A stretch of 64,000 nt of DNA, from NCBI GenBank assembly GCA_040285745.1, contig JAUFOR010000002.1:1736001-1800000 (forward strand), given 5' to 3'. The first letter of the stretch is position 1. Each line of letters begins with the position of its first letter. The notes under the pieces are model-generated. The model was given only the letters and a program-made list of their open reading frames with translations, was not told where the DNA came from and did not search any database. The DNA is from Barthelona sp. PCE (lineage: Eukaryota; Metamonada: BaSk clade). Positions 1 through 9,300 of this stretch are shown piece after piece. Both the position numbers and the translations under genes were made by a program.

Positions 1-130
1 GTTGTTTAACGTCTGTATACGTAACTGGGATACCAAGGCACCGCAGCGCCTCAGTTGCGTCCTTCAAATCAAGAAGATTGTCACGATTTGAATCGCAAAG
101 AACAAAGGCGTCATGTATTTCGTCATCCAT
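1..130 (-). CDS. EF-hand calcium-binding protein, N-terminal part (runs off the window)
   Basis: The reverse strand has an ATG at 128-130 followed by 43 open codons to the window edge. The peptide begins MDDEIHDAFVLCDSNRDNLL. It contains a canonical 12-residue EF-hand loop, D-S-N-R-D-N-L-L-D-L-K-D, with acidic or Asn ligands at positions 1, 3, 5 and 9 and Asp at 12 where Glu is usual. The loop is followed by a helix of the E-A-L-R-C-L-G-I type, which in calmodulin and centrin precedes the next hand. It is therefore probably the first EF-hand of a calmodulin/centrin-like protein or a myosin light chain. The rest lies outside the window, so the exact family cannot be named. It diverges from the glycosyltransferase gene across a 371 bp spacer. 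Confidence 0.75.
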   Translation of the reverse strand, partial: MDDEIHDAFVLCDSNRDNLLDLKDATEALRCLGIPVTYTDVKQ

Positions 131-501
131 GGTTATGTGTGTGTTTGTTACAAGGTGGGTGCAGGAAGGGTGTGATATGAGCGCACTAGAATAAGGTGCG
201 AAGAATAAGGTGGTCAAAAAAGAATACAACATTTAGGGGATGCAGTTTTCAATGAAAAGGTTGGTTACAAAGTTTTATGTTCTCATAAAAATGCAAACAA
301 AAAAATTAAAATATGGTGGTGAGCTTAATTCAAAAGTTAGTTGATGAAGCATGATATTTGATAATTTGAATGTTTTTCAGACACTTTGATATTGTAAAAG
401 ATCAATCGTGGATTTGAAAAAGATCTAACTTGGTTTGATTTTGTTTTACAGTTTTTAACTTTTATCTTTGTTTACAGTTTTTAACAAGTCACCTCAAAAT
501 A
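131..501. other. divergent intergenic region with a direct repeat
   Basis: This AT-rich spacer lies between the EF-hand gene and the glycosyltransferase gene and must hold both promoters. I see no gene in it. A near-exact direct repeat, gttt(t)acagtttttaac, occurs at about 443-459 and again at 470-485, ending only 16 bp before the ATG at 502. It could be a promoter or initiator element or part of a short 5' UTR. No other motif is recognisable. Confidence 0.5.
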
Positions 502-1791
502 ATGGGGGCTTTGGCGAATGTTTTGGGACTAATTGCGGTTGTTTCTCTTATTGTTATAGTTCTAGCATTTTTCCATACTAAAGGATGGTTTCATCTCATT
601 TCAGTTAAGGTGGGCAAGCGAAATCAGTTTGATGACTACAGCGAAGATATTAGTCATCTCACAGTTGTGATACCTGCGCGAAATGAAGAAGATAGGATTG
701 GTAGGACAATCAAAACATTGTTAGCACAAAACGTAGGCCGCATCATTGTAGTTAACGACCACTCTACTGACGATACATCATTAGCATCTCGCGATGCAGC
801 ATTTGAATCGAATCGACCGGATGCAGTGCATATTATCACACCACCGAGTCTACCAACAGGATGGAGGGGAAAGTGCTGGGCTATGCATTGTGGTCTCGAA
901 GAAGTTGATACTGAGCTCGTTTTATTCTGTGACGCTGATGTTGTACATAAACAAGGTTCTCTCTCCATGATTTTAAGTTTTTATCATCGTTATGATTTAG
1001 ATTTCGCTAGTTTTTTTACGAAATTTGATTGTAAGACAGTGTTTGGTAAGATGATCAGTTCTGCACTTATGTTTGCATTTGTTATGATATATCCCATGGT
1101 TGATATATTGAATACCAGCAAGAGCACAGCTAGTGCTGCAGGTATGGTTATGTTGGCAAAAACAACAACAGTTAGGAATATTGGAGGGTTTAAAAGTGTG
1201 AGTGATACTGTTGTAGAGGATGTTGCATTTTCTCGGGTTTTAAAGCGTAACGGTAGCCGTATTGGTATGGCATTAACAACATCAATAATGATGGAATGTG
1301 AAGATGAAGCAGGAACACCGCTTAATATGGTTAAAAGAGGTGCAGCACCTATTTTAGGAAAAATTTCTTTTCCTCTAGCTGCATCACTACTTATATGTGG
1401 TGCTATAACAGTCGGAGGCATATGTTTTTATGTTTCCATTGCATGTTTCAATGTTGTTTTTGGAGACGGAGACTTGTACACAGTGTTTTTACTGTTCCTA
1501 TTCATATGGTTTGGAATGGCTTTGGTATTTGCGCCAACTGTGCTTCAACAGGAGCATAATCTTGCATATGCGCTAACTCTACCATTTTCATTCTTTATAA
1601 TTATTTGCACAGCATTAAAGTCATTGTATCATGTACATAATGGAAGGTCAATAACGTGGAAGGGTAGGGAATACGAATCAATAGATGGTTTTTATAATCA
1701 CGATGAAATATCGGTCAAATTTTCACCTGTACGGCCTGAAAATAAGAAGCATGATTCAAGTAGTGCTTTATTATTGGATGTGGATCACTGA
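502..1791 (+). CDS. HpnB-like family 2 glycosyltransferase, membrane-bound
   Basis: This 429-residue protein has an N-terminal membrane helix (about 5-24) and a GT-A fold glycosyltransferase domain (about 52-270). Visible motifs are VVIPARNEE (55-63), IIVVNDHSTDD (81-91), GWRGKCWA (120-127), the metal-binding DAD (144-146) and the acceptor/base motif VVEDVAF (237-243). Two or three hydrophobic segments follow (about 290-315, 325-345, 358-375), then ITWKGREY (384-391). The GW.GK.WA block together with the terminal WKGR.Y is what I know from bacterial HpnB-type (hopanoid-associated) glycosyltransferases, which are of similar length. The sugar donor and acceptor are unknown; a membrane lipid acceptor is an inference. 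Bacterial origin by lateral transfer is plausible but untested. Its 3' end overlaps the stop of the opposite gene by 7 bp. Confidence 0.8.
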   Translation: MGALANVLGLIAVVSLIVIVLAFFHTKGWFHLISVKVGKRNQFDDYSEDISHLTVVIPARNEEDRIGRTIKTLLAQNVGRIIVVNDHSTDDTSLASRDAAFESNRPDAVHIITPPSLPTGWRGKCWAMHCGLEEVDTELVLFCDADVVHKQGSLSMILSFYHRYDLDFASFFTKFDCKTVFGKMISSALMFAFVMIYPMVDILNTSKSTASAAGMVMLAKTTTVRNIGGFKSVSDTVVEDVAFSRVLKRNGSRIGMALTTSIMMECEDEAGTPLNMVKRGAAPILGKISFPLAASLLICGAITVGGICFYVSIACFNVVFGDGDLYTVFLLFLFIWFGMALVFAPTVLQQEHNLAYALTLPFSFFIIICTALKSLYHVHNGRSITWKGREYESIDGFYNHDEISVKFSPVRPENKKHDSSSALLLDVDH

Positions 1792-3638
1792 TCCTGCAGA
1801 TACTGTGTAATGAATGTCTCACCAACACCGTGTAAAAGAGAAAATAAAATTAATTCTTCGTTCTTGCTATTATCTTCAGCCCATTCAAGCTTTGTTACGG
1901 CTTCCTCCAGACTGGCTCGCAACTTTGCTGTTTCTTGTCTTTTTAGATGTTCTGATAACGTACTGTTTCTCTGCATATTGTGTTGTTGACATTCATTAAA
2001 TGTTTTCTCAAGCTGTTCATTCTTCTTCTGTACTATATCCTTTAGCTTGCGTGTCTCTTTTTTCAACTTGTGGTACTCTTTCTCAATGTTTCGACCTTCC
2101 TTAACAGCAAGGTTTAATCTCATCTTATAATCTTCAGCCTTTTTAGTTGTTGATTCCAACTTTGCCTCAAGCTCAAGCTCTTTTGTAGTATCATTCTTGG
2201 TCTGTAACATAAAACGTGAGTTACGTAAACTCTCTTTTGCAGTCTGTAATTCACTGTGCATCTGACTGTTTTGGTGCTTTAACGTTTTAGACAATTCAGC
2301 CTCCTTCATTAATTGCTCCATGTTCTGTTGCAAGTTCCTCAGTTGCATTTCTGCAAGCTCTTTAGCATTGCGAGCCATGCCTATATCTCTGTTTAGAACA
2401 TTAACTTGCTGTTCCAACTCATCATATTGTTTCTTATATACTTGCAGATCAGTGTTTTTTAGTTTAGCATCATTCAGCTGTGAGTTCAACACCTTAATCT
2501 CCAACTGAGCATTCTTCAACTGAATTGCCACATCATTACTAACATGATCCACTTCAAGCTGCTGTGCCTCATAACCTTTTTTGATGTCAAGCAATCGCTG
2601 AATACTTTCTTCTTGTTGCAATGCTTTAGTCTCCAACATAGAATTATTCTGTCTCTGCTCTCTCAAATCCTGCTCGAGCAACGCAATACGATGTTCCATT
2701 TGCTCGTTGTTAATTCTACATTGCTTTACCGTACCGTTCAGTGCAATACGTTCCTTCTCGTACTTTTCAAGTCTGGCAATCTGCAACCGTTCATCTTGAT
2801 TCATCTGTGTTCTTTGCACAGTTTGGACACTCTTTGCATCATCAACAACGCTCTGTAAGCGGTTAACCTTCTCCAATGCAGAATTGAGATCATTAAGTGT
2901 GTTGATCCGTTCCGCCTCAGCCTTGTCTCGAGATTCTTCCATCTTCTTCAATTGGTCACGGACATACGTTAGTTCAGCAGTCATATTATTCATTTTAAGC
3001 TCATTCAGCCCATTTTCAGCAAATTTGTTATCCTGTTTGCTCATAGTAGAACCCAATCGACGGTTTAACTCTTCATTTTCAAACCTCAACTGTTGCATCT
3101 GTGCTGTGAGGAGAGCTATATCAGAATCAACATTCGAACCTCTCTTTTTCACTGTTGGACTCAATGATATAGAATGATTCGAAGTTTCAGGAATAGGTGG
3201 TTTAAGTTGCTCTTTAGGTGAGTCAGTGGGGCCTAACACTACAACAGAATCTTTTAAAGCATTGGCTATTAATACAAATGATTCTTGTTCATCTGTTGTT
3301 AAATCTTCTAATTGCAATAATTGTACACCGTCATACAGTAAACCCAGCCAGATATCAATATAACTGTCACTTAATTGATTCTTTAACTCTGGTTTGAATG
3401 GTGCGGTACATTTCGAATTAAAGAGGCGCGCGAATTTACGTCTGACCATAACTCCCGTACGTGTGCCGTCGACGTTTCCCCACTCAAGAACGTGTGTTAC
3501 ATAGTTGCACATTGTCTCAAAACCTGGTAGTACATCAAATTCAAGGTCTTGATTATTGAGAGCACAATGGGGTGCTTTCTGACGAAAAGTGTAGCCCACT
3601 GCGACGTTTACGGCCCTTTGAAACTCTTCGATATTCAT
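1785..3638 (-). CDS. coiled-coil protein with an N-terminal globular domain
   Basis: The predicted protein has 617 residues from MNIEEFQRAV. An in-frame ATG 13 codons upstream (3675-3677) would add a hydrophobic stretch, YCFLFSLLFLA; I prefer the inner start because the domain begins there. Residues 1 to about 140 look globular and mostly helical, with the pattern of an N-terminal calponin-homology-like or HOOK-like domain, but I cannot assign it firmly. From about 170 to the end the protein is continuous Glu/Lys/Gln/Leu-rich heptad sequence, so it should dimerise as a long coiled coil. A structural role such as a cytoskeletal or organelle tether is an inference. It diverges from the prominin-like gene and converges on the glycosyltransferase gene with overlapping ends. 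Confidence 0.75.
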   Translation of the reverse strand: MNIEEFQRAVNVAVGYTFRQKAPHCALNNQDLEFDVLPGFETMCNYVTHVLEWGNVDGTRTGVMVRRKFARLFNSKCTAPFKPELKNQLSDSYIDIWLGLLYDGVQLLQLEDLTTDEQESFVLIANALKDSVVVLGPTDSPKEQLKPPIPETSNHSISLSPTVKKRGSNVDSDIALLTAQMQQLRFENEELNRRLGSTMSKQDNKFAENGLNELKMNNMTAELTYVRDQLKKMEESRDKAEAERINTLNDLNSALEKVNRLQSVVDDAKSVQTVQRTQMNQDERLQIARLEKYEKERIALNGTVKQCRINNEQMEHRIALLEQDLREQRQNNSMLETKALQQEESIQRLLDIKKGYEAQQLEVDHVSNDVAIQLKNAQLEIKVLNSQLNDAKLKNTDLQVYKKQYDELEQQVNVLNRDIGMARNAKELAEMQLRNLQQNMEQLMKEAELSKTLKHQNSQMHSELQTAKESLRNSRFMLQTKNDTTKELELEAKLESTTKKAEDYKMRLNLAVKEGRNIEKEYHKLKKETRKLKDIVQKKNEQLEKTFNECQQHNMQRNSTLSEHLKRQETAKLRASLEEAVTKLEWAEDNSKNEELILFSLLHGVGETFITQYLQDQ

Positions 3639-4091
3639 TTTAGCCAGAAAAAGGAGAGAAAATAAAAAACAGTACATTCAAGGTGTTAAAGTAGTTAGAT
3701 ACGCTGTATACTGAAGAAGAAAACAGTATACTAGAACAATGCACCTGGAGAAATATTCATTAAAACCCTTTTTCTCCAGAAAAATTTTAGTTCTTTCTAT
3801 TTGCATTGTTTTGAATATGCTTTAAGGTTATGTTGATCAAATGTCAAGTTTGAGCTTCTAAATTCCAGTTAGACTTACTAATTCCAGTTAGCAACAAAAC
3901 CTGTTTTAATAGTCACAATAACTGAGCTTTTTGCTCTTCATACGCATTTGTCAGCATGTACTACTGTATGCATGTCATCTGTGATGTTGCAAAAATACAA
4001 AATCTCAAAAATTCCTTGTTTCAAAAACATTACCCATTTCGTACTATTCATATTTTACTTATGTAACATGTATTAACACATACCACACACC
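3639..4091. other. divergent intergenic region with inverted and direct repeats
   Basis: This spacer separates the coiled-coil gene and the prominin-like gene. No gene is visible. It contains a perfect 9-bp inverted repeat, ctggagaaa at 3745-3753 and tttctccag at 3771-3779, with a 17-nt loop. It also has a 12-bp direct repeat, aattccagttag, at 3861-3872 and 3880-3891. Either could be protein-binding sites for the two promoters. The rest is AT-rich without clear motifs. Confidence 0.45.
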
Positions 4092-6308
4092 ATGGATAAC
4101 CAACATTTTTTGAAGATACTTGTACTTTTGTTATTTTCCCAATTCGTTTTGGTCCAAACAAATTCCAATGACGTATCTCCAGTCTTCAAGGTGCTCATGC
4201 AGCTTCCAAACGAGGCGGGGCTGAGGTTATATGACTCAGTTTTCAGTAGTCGTTGGGGATCACAGGCAACTAACCTACCATCGGAATATTTACCTGCATA
4301 CACATCACAGCTTTCACAGCAACGATATGTGTTCCCAGCACTGTTGTGGATATTATCCAGTATCATTTTTTTTATCGTATGCATTTTTCTTTGCTGTAGG
4401 TACAAGAATCCCCATAAACAAACAAAAAAGCTTAACCAAAAAATCAGGGAGGTGCAACAATCGAATGGTAAGCCATTTAAAAAGCATTGTTTGAATTGTT
4501 CTTACTATTGCTTTATATTTTTTGGAATTTATTTTTTTATTCTATGTTCATCATACTTATTTTCGGGGTTTACGCTTATCGAGGACCCAGAGTTTTATAA
4601 TTACGTTAATGAAATCGAAGATCGTGTCAATACTTTTGGAGATTCGATTTTGAGTAATATTACAACCGTTCTAGACAATCACCAAAGTGATAGAAGCGTT
4701 ATAGATGATTTATTACAAGCAAGTAACACGGTATGTAGTATTTCGGGAGAAAACAAACTGGTTGACATTATCACAGATATGGAAGTAACAATGGAACAAT
4801 TGAATAATACAGTTGCCACCATAGTGGAGCATTTAACTGAAGTAGAAGAGTTCGTTTCAAATTTGGATATTGTTAATACAACAATTTCCTTAAATCAATT
4901 CCCAGACCATAATTTTTCATATTTTATCAACGGATCAGTTGGTAGCAGTGTTGCTATGATACATAACATTGTCCACAATAGTTCTATCAGTGATTTCTTC
5001 AAGTTTTCACAAGCAACGTATCTTGCATTGAACAAATCAAAATCGTTTTCCAATGATCTGAGTTCAACAAATACAATACAGCTGACCAGTGAAAGTTCTA
5101 AGCTTACTGTAGATATATTATTTTTGTTGGTTGTCATAATTTTCATTTTTTTTATTGGTACAATGACTACTTCGAGAAGATCAATTAAAAAATATAATAT
5201 GGACATCACAACAACTTCAATAACAATACTAAAGTCATCATTATGTGTTTATAGCGTTATTATTATTATGATATTTGCATTTTATTTGGGTTATAATGAT
5301 TGGTCAAGAGGGCCAGTGATTTTCAAAGATTTGCCTCAAAATGCAACAAACTTTAATGATTTCTACAAGTTTAAAGACTCGTTGTTGTTAAATCAGGGTA
5401 ATATCAGTGATGATTGGATATTTGATGATATTCACGCTGTTCCAACAGTAACACCACCCGACACATACCCAGATTTACAGTTTACATCTGAAAGGTCAAT
5501 TAATGCAACAGATCTACGTAATTTATTATTCGCAACCAGTGATTTACCTTCACAAATAGAAGTTTTATATCAAACAAAAGTTGTTGAAGAGAGATTTGCG
5601 CTTAACGCTCATTCATTCAGTTTTGATGAAGATTGTTTTAGCTCTGAAGAAAGATCCAACACTTTGCACGTCATTCAAAATGCTCCAATCCCTTTTGCAG
5701 ATAAGGATGACGCACTGTCTCGATTTTATGTTGGTGTTAGGCACAATGATGCATTGGATGTTTATTTAGACAGCAAAAATATTCTTTTGGGAAGAATTGC
5801 ACGCGCTACACACGCTTTCGGTGAATTTTACTCATATTTACAAGCTTCAAATAAGTTGGATGAATACATAACAAGTAATATCACTAATATGCAAGTTTTG
5901 GTTGATGAAATATCGTCAGCAAATTATGATTCACTTTCAGACTCTTTAGAGCAAGTGCGAACGTTTTATACAGACAGTATTAGTGGTAGGCAACTACCTT
6001 TTATTGATTACAGAGAATTTAGCAAGCTTAACTCCATTATTTTAAGTACAGGTTTTGCAAATTCATTTTTTGTTTTGTTTCTTTTCATGTTAATCAGTTT
6101 AATCGTCTTTTATATTAACTTCTTCAAATTTGCTCAATATAAATTCATCAAATTCCGTATGCATGCAATGAGTCAGGGTACAATTAGTAATACACTTTCT
6201 AGTATGTCAGTTGTCCCAATATCTAATAGGATAAGACGAATTGATACAATGGGATCATCAAATTTTGTATCTCAGAGAAGTCAACAACAGCGTGTGTTTC
6301 TATTTTAG
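4092..6308 (+). CDS. prominin-like five-span membrane glycoprotein
   Basis: The 738-residue protein has a cleavable signal peptide (1 to about 22). Five membrane spans are visible at about 83-102, 139-160, 340-358, 383-401 and 657-678. The two large loops (about 161-339 and 402-656) carry many N-x-S/T sites, so they face outside. The loops between spans 1 and 2 and between 3 and 4 are short and basic, so they are cytosolic. A Cys pair (CC, 101-102) sits at the inner end of span 1. This layout of outside N-terminus, five spans and two big glycosylated loops is that of prominins, the cholesterol-binding proteins of plasma-membrane protrusions and cilia. Length is somewhat below the animal family (about 850). 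The assignment rests on topology, not on conserved motifs, so other five-span families remain possible. A 54-residue basic tail follows span 5. Confidence 0.55.
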   Translation: MDNQHFLKILVLLLFSQFVLVQTNSNDVSPVFKVLMQLPNEAGLRLYDSVFSSRWGSQATNLPSEYLPAYTSQLSQQRYVFPALLWILSSIIFFIVCIFLCCRYKNPHKQTKKLNQKIREVQQSNGKPFKKHCLNCSYYCFIFFGIYFFILCSSYLFSGFTLIEDPEFYNYVNEIEDRVNTFGDSILSNITTVLDNHQSDRSVIDDLLQASNTVCSISGENKLVDIITDMEVTMEQLNNTVATIVEHLTEVEEFVSNLDIVNTTISLNQFPDHNFSYFINGSVGSSVAMIHNIVHNSSISDFFKFSQATYLALNKSKSFSNDLSSTNTIQLTSESSKLTVDILFLLVVIIFIFFIGTMTTSRRSIKKYNMDITTTSITILKSSLCVYSVIIIMIFAFYLGYNDWSRGPVIFKDLPQNATNFNDFYKFKDSLLLNQGNISDDWIFDDIHAVPTVTPPDTYPDLQFTSERSINATDLRNLLFATSDLPSQIEVLYQTKVVEERFALNAHSFSFDEDCFSSEERSNTLHVIQNAPIPFADKDDALSRFYVGVRHNDALDVYLDSKNILLGRIARATHAFGEFYSYLQASNKLDEYITSNITNMQVLVDEISSANYDSLSDSLEQVRTFYTDSISGRQLPFIDYREFSKLNSIILSTGFANSFFVLFLFMLISLIVFYINFFKFAQYKFIKFRMHAMSQGTISNTLSSMSVVPISNRIRRIDTMGSSNFVSQRSQQQRVFLF

Positions 6309-6321
6309 TTATTAATAAATT

Positions 6322-6348
6322 TACTCAAATTACTCAAATTACTCAAAT
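6322..6348. repeat. 9-bp tandem repeat (tactcaaat x3) at converging gene ends
   Basis: Three exact copies of tactcaaat lie between the prominin-like stop and the 3' end of the LRR/coiled-coil gene. The repeat overlaps that gene's stop codon (reverse strand TAA at 6339-6341), so the last coding codons (...F-E-stop) lie inside it. It probably arose by slippage; a role in 3'-end formation cannot be excluded. Confidence 0.7.
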
Positions 6349-9300
6349 TGAAGCTTATCTTCGATTGCTACAACTTTTTCGTTACGCAAACGACTGATAA
6401 TGTCAAAGAATTGACTGTGACGTGTAGGTGTAGCAGTAGACATACGTGTACCAGGAGTACGGTGGGAGCGAGCAACAGGAGTCTTTAACGGTCTGATTCT
6501 CTGATGTGAGTTAATCGAAGAGATGTTCTTGGTGAGGGAACCAATATCTCTTTTTGTCGTATCCAACTCTTGCTGCAAGACATTAACCTGATCCTTTAGA
6601 TTCATGATGACGCTCTTTGACCGTAAGTTCTCTTGACGAATAGTACCGAGGTTAGCCTGCTCTTTTGTATTGACAATAAGTTGATTGTTCAATTGCTGGT
6701 TCTTGTTCTGAAGATCAGAGATGAGGGATTCTTTAACTCGAAGTTCACGGACAAGCTCACCAATTGCAAAAGAGCTCTCCTGAGACTTCTTAGGTGATGT
6801 TAACATCTTTAGCTCATGTAAAGCACTTTGTAATTGGCCTGACACATCGACAAGCTCACGCTGTTGATTGGAAGTCTTATGTGCGACGTTAGGATCTTTT
6901 AACAGTGAAAGACGATCCTGAATATCCTTGAGTTCATTGTGAACACCAGCCTTATCAATCGCAACCATAACAGTTTCAACAAGGTTCTGCTGCTGACGGT
7001 TCTGACTACGGAGCATTTTAATTTGATCGTTAGCCTTTGCTAATACACTGCGCAATTTTTTGACTTCTTCAGTTAGTGTTTCATTTTCAGCAGTAATAGT
7101 TTGGATCTGTTCATCAAGTTGAAGCCATTCATCTTCATTAATATTACGTTCATTACGGAATGAATCCATTTCTAATGTGATATCAGTGATAATATTGGTC
7201 TTTTCACTGATAAGAGCTTCCTTATTGGATAAATCTTTTTGTAAATCAACAATAATCTCTTCCAATGATGATATTTGTTGATGATCAACAACCTTCCTTA
7301 CAACGGGAACTTCAACAATTTTTTCAACAGGAACTTCAATGTGACGTTCAACAATACGGTCAATTGGTACTTCAACGATTTTCTCTACTGGAATCTCCAC
7401 AATTTTCTCAACTTCAACCTCAACAGGAATTTCAATGATCTTCTCAACGATTTTCTCAACTGGAATCTCTATAATTTTCTCAACTTCTACTTCAACAGGA
7501 ATTTCAATGATCTTCTCAACGATTTTCTCTACAGGAACCTCAACAATTTTCTCAACTTCAACAGTGGTGTTAGCAGAATGAGATATTCCTTCAATCTGAG
7601 CTTCCAAAGCGACAATGGTTGCCTTTAGAGTTCTTATTTCAACCTGTTGTTTGTTGACAATTGTCAGCATATCATCAGAACTATCATCTCTATTGAGACT
7701 GTTGAGATATTCCAAAGCATTACGCCTCAACTTATCCTCTGCTTCAGTCTTTTCAATGATTAGTCTGCGATTCATCTCATTTGTCTTGTCCATCAACTTG
7801 TTACGGCGATCCATAGCCTTCTCAAGCAAAACTATATCTTCAGCAAGGAATTCCTTCTCATGAATTAGCTGATTAAGCTGTGCATTAACTCTCTTCAAAC
7901 GTGAACGTAACAATGAAACTTGACTAGCCAGGGCAATAGACTCGTCTTCATCTACTGTTGTTGTATCCGGAGACGGTTCGCGAATAGATTTCTCTAAGTC
8001 AGCAATAGTAGCTTGCAACTCCTCAACGCGAACTGAATGTGCCTCATTGGTTCGTTGTTTCTCCGCTAAATGTTTAAGAGTCTTCTGGTGTTCGAGTGAT
8101 AGCTTTTCGTGGCGAAGCTTTAGAGCATCGAGCTCAGTGTTATGTACATCAGCAATATCAGCGTTCTGCTTGACAGCTTCATATAATTGCGTGGTTTCAG
8201 ACAATTGGCGCTCAAGATCTTCACAATGTATCTTAACAGCGTTGAGCTGAACTGTCTGTTCTTCAAACATCCTCGCTGTTGAACGTTCGACGATTTGATA
8301 ATCTTCTTCTGTATCCTTCAGCTGTTGTTTGAGATCAGAGACTTCCAAGCGCAGTTCAGAGTTGTCAGCAACAAGCTTGGTGATACGCTGATCGGTGTAT
8401 ACCTGCTCTGCATCATTCTTCTTCTCTGATAACTCTTCACATTTCTCAACAAGTGCATCTCGTTCATTTCTAATGTTAATTAACTCATCATTGGCAATAT
8501 CGTGCTTCTTTTGAATAGTGTCGAGTTTCAAAATGATAGAATCGCGTTCCTTCTCAAGAGAGGAAAGTTCTTCCATTGTAGACTTGAGCTTATCATTTAG
8601 ACTTGCGTTATTTTTGTAAAGATTTTGATTCTCCTTGGAAAGATCCTGTTTTTCCTTGGAAAGATTCGTGTACTTTTCATCAAGAATTATGTAATTACGT
8701 TGTTGTTTCTGATAATCATCAACAGTACTATCACGTTCTAATAATGCAGCATCAATCTGCTCAGTTGCTTCTCTTAGCTTACATTCAAGGTTATTAATCT
8801 TTAGAACGTTTGCATTGACATCAGTAAGTGCTGAATCACGTTCTTTAACAGCAGTATCGCGTTTGACAACAACCTCTTCGTACTTCTGAGGGAACTCGGC
8901 CAACTGTAACACACGCTCGTTAAGACGTGCAGCCTGTTCATCAGATTCTTGTGCTTGCTTTCTGAGATTTTCTGATTGGGTGAGCAATTGTTTTTGATCG
9001 TTCAGAAGTCTTTCTTTTGTTTCATGTAATGAACCAATAGTCATGTTAAGATCATCAATTAGCTCATTCTGTTCATTCTGTTCATTTTGCAACGTGTCAA
9101 GTTTCTGTTTAACAGTCTCCAGCTCTTTTTCAACTTTTTCCTTATGATCTTTTTCAAGATTAAGCTCTTCAAATAAAGTTACTCTTTCTAACTTGAAAGT
9201 TGAAATGGTGCTATTGAGATCATCAATATCACTCCTTGTTTGACGGTATTTATCATTCAACATATTGTACTTAGCAAGCATGTTATCATATTTGTTCTCA

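Noticed and set aside
3639-3677. 13-residue hydrophobic N-terminal extension of the coiled-coil protein
   Set aside because: It would suggest a signal anchor, but a cytosolic coiled-coil protein is more likely to start at the inner ATG; evidence is weak either way.
7275-7628. 117-residue Asn/Phe-rich frame opposite the Val-Pro repeat
   Set aside because: It is a shadow of the repeat in the LRR/coiled-coil gene, with composition set by the repeated DNA.
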